Shown: positions 15,799 to 24,609, counted from the stretch's first letter. The stretch: 38,505 bases of DNA from SAR116 cluster bacterium AG-355-O21 (GCA_003280605.1 QCEM01000020.1:1-38505), one strand, 5' to 3'. Notes: a model not told the origin generated them from the letters alone. Translations and numbers: made by a program.

Positions 15799-17186
15799 GC
15801 GATCAACATAAACCCAGAGCGCCTCGCAAGGTTGGGTCGATTGCAAGTAGGCTAACTATTGTTGCAACAATTTGGGTGCTCGCTTTGTTGACTCTTGGCG
15901 GTATGTCTTTGTCAATATTATTAAGTCGCCCACTTTTGAACGGTTTCGAGAAAAGGGTTGAAGGAACATTAGATAGCTTAATCGCGGTAACAACAATCAC
16001 ACCGGTCGGGCAAATTACAGTACCCAATTTTCTAGATGATCGGCGTTTTGCGCAGAAGTTTTCTGGCTGGTATTGGCAAATTGTCCGGCGTAATGATAGC
16101 GCCATTCTTGCGCGGTCTATGTCGATGGCGAACTATAAAATCAGAGGAATTGATTCGCTAGTCCCCGGCGTCTTGGAAGCGTTGCCAACCGCGGGCCCCC
16201 GTGAGCAGACCCTTTCTGCTTTGGTTAAACAGGTGACTTATGGTGACGGCGAGATCTACCTTTTCGCTGTGGCTGCAGATAGCCGTGATTTGATGGCCAA
16301 TGTGAGCAGGATAGATTGGATGCTTTTTTGGTCATTGAGCATGCTCGGGACAGGGCTTCTTCTGGGCGTTTTTCTGCAGGTATATTTTGGTCTCTCGCCA
16401 TTACGTCGTTTGCGTTTGTCACTGGCTGACATTCGCGAGGGTCGAGCAGAAAAACTGACAGGAGAATACCCCTCGGAGATTAATCCTCTAGTTCATGAAA
16501 TGAATGGCCTTTTACGGCACACGTCAGCGGTTTTGGAGCGGGCCCGCTGGCAAATTGGCAACCTTGCCCATACCCTTAAAACCCCCCTAGCCGTTATTAC
16601 CAACGAGAGCGCCCACCCCAGCGAGCTTTCTCATATTTTGATTAGTGAACAAAGTGCCCTAATACGAAGTCAGATTAATCACTATTTGGCGCGTGATAAA
16701 ACTATTGTTCAAGCACCTTTGATGAGAAACCAAACGTCTTTAAAAACTGTGATTGAGCCAACTGCACGGACAATTGAAAAGCTTTATCAGGACAAGAATG
16801 TTGAGGTCTTTACTGAGGTCGCTGCTGAGCTTAGCTTTCGAGGTGAAAAGCATGACCTTATGGAGGTAGTTGGTAATCTGGCAGATAACGCCGGCAAATG
16901 GTGTGAACAAAGGATTGATATCAGCGCCCAGGCAGAACCAGCAAAAGCAGGTGGTTTTTTTGTAAAGATTACGGTTGAAGACGATGGCCCAGGCATACCT
17001 CAAGAGATGCGCCGGGACATACTAGCTCGCGGCAAGCGTATTGATGAAAGTAAACCCGGCACAGGAATTGGCCTAGCAATGGTGCAGCAAATTGTGACCC
17101 TTTATGGAGGTGAAATTAACCTTTCCGTATCGCCGCTAGGTGGTCTTCGGGCTTCTGTTATATTGCCCGGCCATTTGCAGTTTTAG
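15795..17186 (+). CDS. Sensor histidine kinase, PhoQ-like
   Basis: The 463-residue product has two membrane spans (about 18-46 and 172-198) flanking a periplasmic sensor region of roughly 125 residues. A HAMP-like linker follows (about 200-250), then a dimerisation domain with the phospho-accepting His259 in NLAHTLKTPLAV. The ATPase domain has the N box (NLADNAGKW, about 361), DDGPG (396-400) and GTGIGLA (422-428). All catalytic motifs are intact. The HTLKTPLA motif is of the PhoQ-type subgroup. Encoded with its regulator by a 4-base overlap. The signal is unknown; an envelope stress or cation signal would fit the neighbourhood. Confidence 0.93.
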   Translation: MSDQHKPRAPRKVGSIASRLTIVATIWVLALLTLGGMSLSILLSRPLLNGFEKRVEGTLDSLIAVTTITPVGQITVPNFLDDRRFAQKFSGWYWQIVRRNDSAILARSMSMANYKIRGIDSLVPGVLEALPTAGPREQTLSALVKQVTYGDGEIYLFAVAADSRDLMANVSRIDWMLFWSLSMLGTGLLLGVFLQVYFGLSPLRRLRLSLADIREGRAEKLTGEYPSEINPLVHEMNGLLRHTSAVLERARWQIGNLAHTLKTPLAVITNESAHPSELSHILISEQSALIRSQINHYLARDKTIVQAPLMRNQTSLKTVIEPTARTIEKLYQDKNVEVFTEVAAELSFRGEKHDLMEVVGNLADNAGKWCEQRIDISAQAEPAKAGGFFVKITVEDDGPGIPQEMRRDILARGKRIDESKPGTGIGLAMVQQIVTLYGGEINLSVSPLGGLRASVILPGHLQF

Positions 17187-17227
17187 CGAGAGGGATTAGT
17201 CTGTGGCGATTGAGCCAGATAAATCCA

Positions 17228-18391
17228 TTAACTCCGCTTTGGGACCATGATATGGGGTGCGGCGCCTGGTTCCCAGGTGATGTTCGGGTCATCGTCGGCA
17301 TCGCTGAAAGCTTGTGGCCATAGCTTGGGGTTGGCGCGTGCATATTGTGGTGGATATTGTCCTTCGGCACCGAGCTCATGGGCCGCCCGCCAGGTCCAGC
17401 GCGGCTCATATAAAAAGCCCCGGGCGATGGCCACCATATCGCATTGCCCGGTGGTGATTAAATCCTCGGCGATCTGCGGATCGCGGATCATGCCAACCGC
17501 CATTGTCGGCACCCCTGTGGCCTGTTTGATGGTTTGCGCAAACGGTGCCTGATAGCCTGGTTTCAGTGGCGGGCGAACCATCGAATTGCCGCCGCCGGTG
17601 ACATCGAAGAAATCACAGCCCAAGTCCTTCAGGGCGCGGGCAAAGGCAATGGCATCTTCATTGCTCAGGCCGGCATCGTCCCAATCGGTGCCGTTCAAGC
17701 GCATGCCAAGGGGTTTATCTGCCGGCCAGGCGGCGCGAACAGTGGCAAAGAGCTCCAGCGGAAAGCGCATCCGCCCGGCGTTATCGCCGCCGTAGGCATC
17801 GCCTCGCCGGTTGGCCAGCGGCGACAGGAAAGAGCTGAGCAGATAACCATGGGCACCGTGGATCTCAAGGGCGGCAAAGCCGACCCGATGGGCCCGCTCG
17901 GTTGCCTGTACATGGGCCGCGATCACATCATCCATATCGCTGCGGGTCATTTCCGCCGGGGTGTGCCAGTCCGGGCCGAACGGCACGGCCGAAGGGCCGA
18001 TGGTTGGCCAGGCGCCCTCATCTTCCGCCAGAGGCCGGCCACCGTTTTGCGGCGCATGGCAGGAGGCTTTGCGGCCGGCATGGCCAAGCTGAAGGGCGAC
18101 AGGGGTATTGCCGTGTTGCTGGCAGGCATCGATAATCCGTTTCAATGCCGCCTCGGTTGCATCGTCATAGAGCCCCAGGCATTGCGGTGTCACGCGGCCG
18201 CGCGGCTCAACCCCAACCGCCTCGATCACCAGCATGCCGGTTCCGGCCATGGCCAGTCCGCCGATGTGGATCATATGCCAATCGGTCGGCAAACCATCCT
18301 CGGCGCTATACTGGCACATCGGTGAGACAATCACCCGATTGTTCAGGGTCAAGCCTCGCAAAGGAAGCGGTTGAAACAGAGCTGCGGTCAT
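17228..18391 (-). CDS. NADH:flavin oxidoreductase, Old Yellow Enzyme family (YqjM-like)
   Basis: The 387-residue product is a single FMN-binding TIM barrel. Visible motifs are NRVIVSPMCQYSAEDG near the N-terminus (YqjM-type with the regulatory Cys), QLGHAGRKAS, EIHGAHGYLLSSFLSP with the substrate-binding His pair, NRRGDAYGG, and the phosphate-binding end VAIARGFLYEPRW. These enzymes reduce activated C=C bonds with NAD(P)H. Length is normal for the family. It is convergent with the kinase gene, with 41 bases between stops, and stands alone. The physiological substrate cannot be read from sequence. Confidence 0.93.
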   Translation of the reverse strand: MTAALFQPLPLRGLTLNNRVIVSPMCQYSAEDGLPTDWHMIHIGGLAMAGTGMLVIEAVGVEPRGRVTPQCLGLYDDATEAALKRIIDACQQHGNTPVALQLGHAGRKASCHAPQNGGRPLAEDEGAWPTIGPSAVPFGPDWHTPAEMTRSDMDDVIAAHVQATERAHRVGFAALEIHGAHGYLLSSFLSPLANRRGDAYGGDNAGRMRFPLELFATVRAAWPADKPLGMRLNGTDWDDAGLSNEDAIAFARALKDLGCDFFDVTGGGNSMVRPPLKPGYQAPFAQTIKQATGVPTMAVGMIRDPQIAEDLITTGQCDMVAIARGFLYEPRWTWRAAHELGAEGQYPPQYARANPKLWPQAFSDADDDPNITWEPGAAPHIMVPKRS

Positions 18392-18828
18392 TGCGGCGAC
18401 GTCCTTGCGGTTAAAACATTACTGCTAATTTGTCATCCTCGGGCGCGCCGGCAAATAAAAAAGTTTTGCGGCCATAAGGCTGATGCAAAGGTCAGCCCAA
18501 CTGCCTGCCGCAGGCCGGACAAGAGAAATCAAGATGGATTGAACCGTTGAAGATTTGGAGCGGGCGATGAGATTCGAACTCACGACTTCAACCTTGGCAA
18601 GGTTGCGCTCTACCCCTGAGCTACGCCCGCATTGCTGTGTCATCATTGATGACCATCAAGCGAAGCCGGATAATACGCATCTGGCGGTCGTTTGCAAGTA
18701 TTTGGTTAAAAAAAAGTCATGCTGTCGGGCGGCGGCAATTTGCCGACAGATGGTCTTTTCCAGAACCCTCGAGACTGCTATTGCAGGGATATCAAACCCG
18801 TGCTTGATGGTGTGAAAAGGATCGATAA
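18392..18828. other. Spacer carrying tRNA-Gly between divergent genes
   Basis: Besides the tRNA at 18556-18630 nothing protein-coding is credible here. Downstream of the tRNA on the minus strand a small GC-rich inverted repeat (GCCTG-CGG-CAGGC, about 18503-18515) is seen, with a T-rich stretch about 40 bases further on; it is not a convincing terminator. Confidence 0.4.
18556..18630 (-). tRNA. tRNA-Gly (anticodon GCC)
   Basis: The minus strand reads GCGGGCG for the 5' acceptor arm (18630-18624) and CGCCCGC followed by TCCA at the 3' end. The D arm is GCTC-AGGGGTA-GAGC, the anticodon stem-loop AACCT-TGCCA-AGGTT with anticodon GCC, and the T arm contains GTTCGAATC. All four stems pair. CCA is encoded. 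It reads GGC/GGT glycine codons. Confidence 0.96.
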
Positions 18829-19332
18829 ATGACACAAACGATGCATACGCCCGAGGATGTTTTGGCGCGCCTCGACGCGCTGGCGATCAGCTATACATTG
18901 CATCGCCATCCGCCGCTGCGCACGGTCGCCGATTCCAAAGCTTTGCGCGGTGACTTACCCGGCGGGCATTGTAAGAACTTATTTTTGCGCGACCGCAAGG
19001 GGCGGATGTGGCTGGTCTCTACCCTGGAAGATCAGCCGATCGATTTGAAAACCCTGGGCGCGCAATTGGGCGGCAGATTATCTTTTGCCAGTGCCGAGCG
19101 CTTGCTGAGCTATCTTGGCATCCTGCCGGGTGCAGTCTAGCCGTTGGCGGTGATTAACGACCGCACCCAGGCTGTGACGGTTATTCTCGATGCGGCGATG
19201 ATGGCCGTTGGCATGCTGAACTTTCATCCCTTAAGCAATGAATTGACGGTCACACTTGCGGCCGCTGACCTGGAACGTTTCATCGTTGATTGCGGACATC
19301 AACCAGAGACCCTATCTTTAAGGAGCGAATAA
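18829..19332 (+). pseudogene. YbaK/ProX-type aminoacyl-tRNA editing protein, interrupted by an amber codon
   Basis: The family hydrolyses mischarged tRNA (PrdX/ProX, typically Ala-tRNA-Pro). The first 103 codons read as the N-terminal two thirds (YTLHRHPPLRTVADS, GHCKNLFLRDRKGRMWLVS, LSYLGILPGAV). A TAG follows at 19138-19140. The same frame then continues directly as PLAVINDRTQAVTVILDAAM and LNFHPLSNELTVTL to a double stop, exactly the expected remainder of the family. Full length would be 167 residues plus the extra codon position, normal for ProX. So a single base change (or sequencing error) made the stop. Translation of only the first part would lose the conserved NFHP core. Confidence 0.88.
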
Positions 19333-19426
19333 TAATCGACAACTTTGGGCATGCGGCCCAGGACTTGTCAGGCGCGGCTTTCGTGCCACCTAATAACAAG
19401 ACCGATTGGTGAGGGACGAGACAACA

Positions 19427-20332
19427 ATGGAGACGATCATTAACGCCGCTGCGGTGGCAACAGATGTCATCAAAGACGGCTCGACGGCGACGTTTATGGC
19501 CGATGTGATTGAGGCGTCGCGCGAAACCCCTGTGATCGTTGATTTCTGGGCACCTTGGTGCGGCCCGTGCAAGCAGTTGGGCCCGGCCTTGGAAAAGGTC
19601 GTGACGGATGCCGCCGGGGCGGTCCGCCTGGTGAAGATCAATGTCGATGAAAATCAGGAGCTGGCCGGTCAATTGCGGGTGCAGTCAATTCCGGCGGTGT
19701 TTGCGTTCAAAAACGGTCAACCTGTCGACGGTTTTGCCGGTGCATTGCCGGAAAGCCAAATTCGGCAATTTGTCGGTCGCCTAACAGGTGGTGCCGGCGT
19801 TGAATCGCCGCTGCAAGAGGCACTTGATACCGCCAAGCAGATGGCCGAGAGCGGCGATCATGAAGGCGCCGCCGGCGTCTACAGCGAGGTGCTGCAGCAT
19901 GACCCGAAGCATGCCGAAGCGATGGCAGGTCTTGGCCATATGTTGATCGCCCTCGGACATGTGGAACAAGCGCGCGAGCTGTTAGAAGATGCGCCGGCGG
20001 AAATCGCCGACAGCGGCGAGATTAAGGGCCTACGGGCAGCGCTGGAGCTGCTTGATCAAACCGCTGAAAGCGGTGACGTGGCCGAGGCTCGGGCCGCCGT
20101 CGAAGCCGCGCCGGCAGATCCGGCTGCACATTATGCCTTGGCCATGGCCTTGTTTGGCGATGGCGATCGGGAAGCGGCGGTCACAGCAATGCTGGAAAGC
20201 ATCGCGCTTAATCGTGCGTGGGATGATGAGGCGGCGCGGAAGCAGTTATTAAAATTCTTCGAGGCAATTGGCCACACTGATCCGCTGACAATGGACGCCC
20301 GTCGGCGTTTATCGGCAATCGTGTTTTCATAA
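19427..20332 (+). CDS. Thioredoxin-domain co-chaperone with TPR-like tail (YbbN/CnoX-like)
   Basis: The 301-residue product has a thioredoxin fold (about 18-120) with the intact active site WCGPC (Cys45, Cys48) and SIPAVFAFKNG with the cis-proline. A helical TPR-like region follows (about 130-290). This architecture is that of CnoX/YbbN, which protects and delivers unfolded proteins. In alphaproteobacteria the CGPC pair is usually intact. GAGGGA lies 10 bases before the ATG at 19427. An earlier TTG in frame is less likely. First gene of a plus-strand run with the LON-domain, Trm112-like and DUF971 genes. Confidence 0.9.
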   Translation: METIINAAAVATDVIKDGSTATFMADVIEASRETPVIVDFWAPWCGPCKQLGPALEKVVTDAAGAVRLVKINVDENQELAGQLRVQSIPAVFAFKNGQPVDGFAGALPESQIRQFVGRLTGGAGVESPLQEALDTAKQMAESGDHEGAAGVYSEVLQHDPKHAEAMAGLGHMLIALGHVEQARELLEDAPAEIADSGEIKGLRAALELLDQTAESGDVAEARAAVEAAPADPAAHYALAMALFGDGDREAAVTAMLESIALNRAWDDEAARKQLLKFFEAIGHTDPLTMDARRRLSAIVFS

Positions 20333-20345
20333 GGCAGACAAAACC

Positions 20346-21011
20346 GTGCACATAAGCCCACCAAAAATCGAGACCCAGTTTGAAGACTTGCCGTTAACGT
20401 TGCCGGTCTTCCCGCTGACGGGGGTGCTGCTTCTGCCGCGGGCAAAATTGCCATTGAATATTTTTGAGCCGCGATATCTGAATATGGCTCTGGACGCGAT
20501 GCGCTCGGACCGGCTGATCGGCATGATTCAGCCGCACCAGGAAAGCGACGGTGATGATCCATCGCAGCTCTATCAAGTTGGCTGCGCCGGCCGGGTCACG
20601 AGTTTTTCCGAAACCGAAGATCAAAGATTGCTGATCACATTAACAGGGGTTTGCCGGTTCCGTGTCGCGGAAGAACTGCCAGCCATCCGCGGCTACCGGA
20701 TGGTGCGGCCGCAATGGGACGATTTTGCAGACGATTTCAAAGTCGATGCGGGCGATATTGATCGTGAACGCTTGCTTGCCTGCTTGAAAGCTTACCTTAC
20801 CGCCAATCAAATTGAAGCTGATTGGTCGGCTGTTGCCGACTCCTCGGCGGAACGGCTGGTAACCACTTTGGCGATGATTTTCCCCTTCGAGCCAAGCGAA
20901 AAGCAGGCTCTGCTGGAAAGCAATACGGTGACCGGTCGCTCGGAAACAATCATGACGTTGATGGAGCTGGCCTCTGCGAAACAGGGGGATGGCAGCCATG
21001 TCCGGCACTGA
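20346..21011 (+). CDS. LON substrate-binding-domain protein (not the protease)
   Basis: The 221-residue product matches the Lon N-terminal (PUA-like) domain: [20 protein letters not shown] and [13 protein letters not shown] at the start, IGMIQP, and the [11 protein letters not shown] segment. It lacks ATPase and protease domains, as usual for this stand-alone family. The start is GTG at 20346, 13 bases after the thioredoxin gene. Its role is uncharacterised; conserved position beside the thioredoxin/TPR gene suggests protein quality control. Its 3' end overlaps the next gene slightly. Confidence 0.9.
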   Translation: MHISPPKIETQFEDLPLTLPVFPLTGVLLLPRAKLPLNIFEPRYLNMALDAMRSDRLIGMIQPHQESDGDDPSQLYQVGCAGRVTSFSETEDQRLLITLTGVCRFRVAEELPAIRGYRMVRPQWDDFADDFKVDAGDIDRERLLACLKAYLTANQIEADWSAVADSSAERLVTTLAMIFPFEPSEKQALLESNTVTGRSETIMTLMELASAKQGDGSHVRH

Positions 21012-21252
21012 CAGCGGCGACGGCAGACAGGTTGATCCGCGGCTGTTGGAGATTTTGGTTTGCCCGATCACCAAGGCACCGCTGCATTTCGACGCGCAAA
21101 CAAGTGAATTGATCAGTAGCCAAGCAGGTCTGGCATTTCCGGTGCGCGACGGTGTGCCGATTATGTTGATTGATGAAGCCCGGCCGCTGGATCAAGACCC
21201 TTTGGCAGCCGGCAAGGCCGCCCTTAACCAGGTTGCGTCGGAAAAGCCATGA
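20998..21252 (+). CDS. Trm112-like/YcaR family small protein
   Basis: The 84-residue product has the family core [19 protein letters not shown] and [20 protein letters not shown]. The start at 20998 is preferred to the ATG at 20989 because the GGGGG upstream then has proper spacing. It retains one CP motif (LVCPITK) of the usual zinc-ribbon-derived pattern, so zinc binding is doubtful. Trm112 proteins activate methyltransferases in eukaryotes; the bacterial role is unclear. It overlaps both neighbours by a few bases. Confidence 0.88.
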   Translation: MSGTDSGDGRQVDPRLLEILVCPITKAPLHFDAQTSELISSQAGLAFPVRDGVPIMLIDEARPLDQDPLAAGKAALNQVASEKP

Positions 21253-21617
21253 GTGCCGATGCGGCGCCCTGGCCGACCGATCTGCAAATCGACCGCGCCA
21301 GTAAAACCCTGACAATCGCCTTTGACAGTGGGGAGCGATTTGTGATCGCCGCCGAGTTATTGCGTGTGGAAAGCCCGTCGGCAGAAGTTCAGGGCCATGG
21401 CGGTGATCAAAAAAAGATTGTCGCCGGTCGCCGGCATGTTGCCATCATCGGGGCCGAACCGGTTGGTAATTATGCGCTCCGGTTAAGCTTTGACGACCTG
21501 CATGATACCGGGCTGTATTCATGGCGGTATCTGTATCAATTGGGTGCCGAGCAAGACCGCATTTGGGCGCAATATTTGGACAATCTCGCCGCCCAAGGAT
21601 TAAGTCGGGACCCGTGA
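21249..21617 (+). CDS. DUF971 family protein
   Basis: The 122-residue product has the DUF971/gamma-butyrobetaine-hydroxylase-N-like core: [63 protein letters not shown]. This family is linked to iron-sulphur cluster or scaffold contexts in some genomes. It overlaps the Trm112-like gene by 4 bases, the last gene of this run, and is convergent with the UbiH-type gene. Confidence 0.9.
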   Translation: MSADAAPWPTDLQIDRASKTLTIAFDSGERFVIAAELLRVESPSAEVQGHGGDQKKIVAGRRHVAIIGAEPVGNYALRLSFDDLHDTGLYSWRYLYQLGAEQDRIWAQYLDNLAAQGLSRDP

Positions 21618-21651
21618 TCGCGGAGACCTTGCGACCATTTTATCGGCCGTT

Positions 21652-22863
21652 TTATAGGTGTTGTCCGCGCAGCAAGCGTGGGCCGTTGCCGGCGGTGCCC
21701 ATGGCGCTGCGCATGAACATGGTTTTCAACCGCGGCATCTTGTTGACCAGCCCGAGACCGAGATCGCGGGCGATCCGCACAGGCGGGATATCATTGGAAA
21801 ACAGCCAGGTAAGGCCGTCGGTTGCGGCCAGTAATGTGGCGATATCAACGCGCCGACTGCGGCGATAGCGGCTGAGCCCTTCATCGCCGCCAATGTCCAG
21901 ACCCAGACGCCGGCGGTCTACAATAATCTCGGCCAAGGCCGCAATATCACGCAAACCAAGGTTGAACGCTTGGCCGGCAATCGGGTGCATCTGATGGGCC
22001 GCATCGCCAACCAACGCCAGCCGGGTGCCGGCGATATCATGGGCGACGGTCAGCGAGAGCGGATAGCTGCTGCGCGGTCCGGCCAACTCAATGGTGCCAA
22101 GACTGTCATCAAAACGCCGCAGTAACTCGCCGGCAAAGGCCTGATCATCGAGCCGCATCATCACCGGCACCAGAGCGTCTCGCTCTGACCAAACAATCGA
22201 GGCGTATTCCCCGGCCAAGGGCAGCACGGCAAAGGGACCACCGGGCAAAAATCGCTCATGGGCCACATTATGGTGCGGCAATTGATGGCGGATGGTACAG
22301 ATCATCGCCGTCTGGCCATAGGACCAGCCACTGGTGCGGATGCCGGCCGATTGCCGTAACCATGACTTTGCCCCATCGGCGCCAATAACCATCCGGGCCT
22401 GGCCGCCGCTGCCATCACTGAGGGTATAATGCACCCCGGTTTCATCGCGCTGCAGGTCACTGACGCCGTGGCCTGTCAGAATGGTGATGTTACGGCTCTG
22501 CTTTGCGGCCTGCTGAAAGCGAGCGCGCAAAAAGCGGTTTTCGATCAGGTGACCCATCGGCTGGTCGCCGGCGTCACGATGGTCAAAATGCAAAAACAGC
22601 CGCGAGGGTCCGTCGGTGACACGAATATCCAAAATCGGCGCGGCATGTTCCGCCGGCCACAGCCCAAGGGTCTCCAACATCCGCCGTGACGTATAGGAAA
22701 TGGCGGTGGTGCGGCCATCGCTGATGTCTGAAATATCGGCCGGCAGGTGCTGACGGTCGATGACGGTGCTGGCGATCCCGGCACTATCCAGGGTGACGGC
22801 CATCGCCAAACCTGATAGCCCGGCACCAACAATGACAACTTCACTCTGCATCACGGTCTGCAT
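21652..22863 (-). CDS. UbiH/UbiF/COQ6-family FAD-dependent monooxygenase
   Basis: The 403-residue product has the FAD-binding GAGLSG near the N-terminus, IGADGAKSWLRQ (the DG motif), and GDAAHQMHPIAGQAFNLGLRD, all signatures of ubiquinone-ring hydroxylases. Such enzymes hydroxylate the aromatic ring of polyprenylated intermediates in ubiquinone biosynthesis. Which ring position is modified (UbiH, UbiF, UbiL or UbiM type) cannot be decided by eye. Stands alone on the minus strand, convergent with the DUF971 gene. Length is normal. Confidence 0.9.
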   Translation of the reverse strand: MQTVMQSEVVIVGAGLSGLAMAVTLDSAGIASTVIDRQHLPADISDISDGRTTAISYTSRRMLETLGLWPAEHAAPILDIRVTDGPSRLFLHFDHRDAGDQPMGHLIENRFLRARFQQAAKQSRNITILTGHGVSDLQRDETGVHYTLSDGSGGQARMVIGADGAKSWLRQSAGIRTSGWSYGQTAMICTIRHQLPHHNVAHERFLPGGPFAVLPLAGEYASIVWSERDALVPVMMRLDDQAFAGELLRRFDDSLGTIELAGPRSSYPLSLTVAHDIAGTRLALVGDAAHQMHPIAGQAFNLGLRDIAALAEIIVDRRRLGLDIGGDEGLSRYRRSRRVDIATLLAATDGLTWLFSNDIPPVRIARDLGLGLVNKMPRLKTMFMRSAMGTAGNGPRLLRGQHL

Positions 22864-23186
22864 CCCACACTCATACCCGCTCTATAAATAGGCAGGCGGC
22901 AGCGATCTACAACGGGCCAAAGGTCGCAGCTTGGTGTCGGACCGCTGCTATCGCCGACCCACGCTAAAACAGCACAAAAAAAAGGCACTTAAATTTTTGT
23001 GTTTAAAAATTAGGCAACGCGAAGCAGTTTTTTACAGAAATTGAAATGCGCCAGAAGGCTAAGAGATTGTTTTACAACATAATAATTATTTTACCATTTC
23101 TGGCACGCCGCTTGAAATGCATTCACAGCCCCACGCGCCGGTAGTGGCGATGCGACGGGCTGACGAGAGAGATTTTGGAGGGAAAA
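22864..23186. other. AT-rich regulatory spacer upstream of the ammonium transporter
   Basis: These 323 bases hold no gene. They contain the sigma-54-type promoter at 23101-23116. AT-rich tracts upstream (about 22970-23095) could aid DNA bending. A loose GCAC...GTG arrangement near 22985-23003 might be a degenerate NtrC site, but it does not match the NtrC consensus well. Confidence 0.45.
23101..23116 (+). promoter_or_regulatory. Near-consensus sigma-54 (RpoN) promoter
   Basis: TGGCACG-CCGC-TTGAA matches the -24/-12 consensus TGGCACG-N4-TTGCW with correct spacing; the only mismatch is A for C in the -12 GC. The expected transcription start is near 23126, about 60 bases before the ATG of the Amt gene. 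Ammonium transporter genes are classical NtrC/RpoN targets, which supports the call. Confidence 0.65.
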
Positions 23187-24518
23187 ATGAAACAATTTAA
23201 AACGGTTTTCCGGTCTGCACCCCTTGCTGCCGCCGCCGTATTATTTTCGGCGTTGCCGGCGTCTGCCGCAGTCGAAACTGAAACCGCATTCGTGTTCAAC
23301 AGCCTATCATTTTTGATGCACGGGTTTTTGGTCATGTGGATGGCCGCAGGCTTCGCGATGCTCGAAGCAGGCTTGGTCCGGACCAAAAACGCTGCGATGC
23401 AATGCACCAAAAACATCGGCCTCTACTCGATTGCCGGCCTGATGTATTGGTTGATTGGTTACAATCTGATGTATTTAGACGTCAGCGGTTGGATTGGTTC
23501 GCTGGCGATTTGGTCGGCTGAAGACCCAATCAACGCCGACGGCGCATTCATGGCCGCCGAAGATGCGGCCACCTACTCGGCCGGTTCCGACTGGTTCTTC
23601 CAAATGGTCTTCGTGGCGGCCACCTGTTCGATCGTTTCGGGTGCCCTAGCGGAACGGATCAAACTCGGGCCATTCCTGATTTTCTCCGTCCTTCTGACCG
23701 GTGTCATTTACCCGATCCAGGGTTCATGGACCTGGGGCGGAGGCTGGCTCAGCGAAATGGGTTTCTCTGACTTTGCCGGCTCGACAATCGTGCACTCCGT
23801 TGGTGGCTGGGCGGCGTTGACAGGGGCAATCATTTTGGGTGCCCGGAAAGGCAAATATGGTGCCGACGGCCAGATCAATCCGCTGCCGGGATCAAACTTG
23901 CCGATGGCAACTTTGGGAACCTTTATCCTGTGGATGGGTTGGTTCGGGTTTAACGGTGGCTCGCAATTGGCCATGGGCTCAGCCGCAGACATCCGCGATA
24001 TCGGTACCATTTACATCAACACCAACCTGGCCGCCGCCGCCGGCGTCATTGTCGCCATCGTCATGACTCAGATCATGTACAAGAAAGTTGATCTGACAAT
24101 GACCTTGAATGGTGCGTTGGGTGGTTTGGTTGCGATTACCGCCGAGCCTTTGGCACCCAGCCCCGGCTTAGCGATCTTCGTTGGTGCAATTGGTGGTTTG
24201 CTGGTTGTGGTCGCCGTGCCGCTGCTGGACAAGCTGAAAATTGATGATGTTGTTGGTGCCATCCCGGTTCACTTGGTGGCCGGCATCTGGGGAACATTGG
24301 CGGTGACCTTCACCGGTGGTGCATCCTTTACAAGCCAGCTTATCGGTATTGTTGCGATTGGCGCTTTCGTCGTCGTCACAACATCGATTGTCTGGTTCAT
24401 CTTGAAAGCAATTATAGGTATCCGTGTCTCCGAAGAGGAAGAGTTCGTTGGACTTGACCAGTCGGAATGTGGCCTGGAAGCCTATCCCGAGTTCGGTCGT
24501 GGTTCTCAGGTCGTCTGA
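23187..24518 (+). CDS. amtB: Ammonium transporter, Amt family
   Basis: The 443-residue product conducts ammonium across the inner membrane. It begins with a cleavable-type signal sequence (ALPASAA), as in E. coli AmtB, and has about eleven membrane spans. Conserved parts include AGFAMLEAGLVRTKN, the pore histidines His203 (IVHSVGGW) and His362 (PVHLVAGIWGT), and GTFILWMGWFGFNGGS. The start at 23187 has TGGAGGG just before it. Preceded by a sigma-54-type promoter and followed by a strong terminator, so monocistronic. No PII (glnK) gene lies beside it, unlike in many bacteria. Confidence 0.96.
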   Translation: MKQFKTVFRSAPLAAAAVLFSALPASAAVETETAFVFNSLSFLMHGFLVMWMAAGFAMLEAGLVRTKNAAMQCTKNIGLYSIAGLMYWLIGYNLMYLDVSGWIGSLAIWSAEDPINADGAFMAAEDAATYSAGSDWFFQMVFVAATCSIVSGALAERIKLGPFLIFSVLLTGVIYPIQGSWTWGGGWLSEMGFSDFAGSTIVHSVGGWAALTGAIILGARKGKYGADGQINPLPGSNLPMATLGTFILWMGWFGFNGGSQLAMGSAADIRDIGTIYINTNLAAAAGVIVAIVMTQIMYKKVDLTMTLNGALGGLVAITAEPLAPSPGLAIFVGAIGGLLVVVAVPLLDKLKIDDVVGAIPVHLVAGIWGTLAVTFTGGASFTSQLIGIVAIGAFVVVTTSIVWFILKAIIGIRVSEEEEFVGLDQSECGLEAYPEFGRGSQVV

Positions 24519-24535
24519 TTGACCGCTCCGAAACC

Positions 24536-24552
24536 GCCGTCAATTTGACGGC
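24536..24552. repeat. 17-bp palindrome after the ammonium transporter gene
   Basis: GCCGTCAA-T-TTGACGGC is a perfect 8-base inverted repeat with a single-base centre, 18 bases after the amtB stop codon and upstream of its terminator. In RNA the tip cannot pair fully, but most of the stem can. It may protect the transcript end or be a binding site. Confidence 0.4.
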
Positions 24553-24570
24553 AGCATTCCCTCACCTAAC

Positions 24571-24609
24571 TGGCCCGGAAGTTTTCTTCCGGGCCATTTT
24601 TTGTTTTTG
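24571..24609 (+). terminator. Rho-independent terminator of amtB
   Basis: TGGCCCGGAAG pairs perfectly with CTTCCGGGCCA (11 base pairs, TTTT loop) and is followed directly by TTTTTTTGTTTTT-like sequence. It lies about 50 bases after the amtB stop and 100 bases before ftsK, separating the two. Confidence 0.95.

Noticed and set aside
17534-18325. 263-codon plus-strand open frame opposite the Old Yellow Enzyme gene
   Set aside because: The opposite strand encodes a complete, motif-rich enzyme; the antisense frame has no recognisable features and arises from GC-rich codon bias.
18555-18815. 86-codon plus-strand open frame beginning MERAMRFELTTST
   Set aside because: It is the complement of tRNA-Gly, a well-known source of false protein calls.
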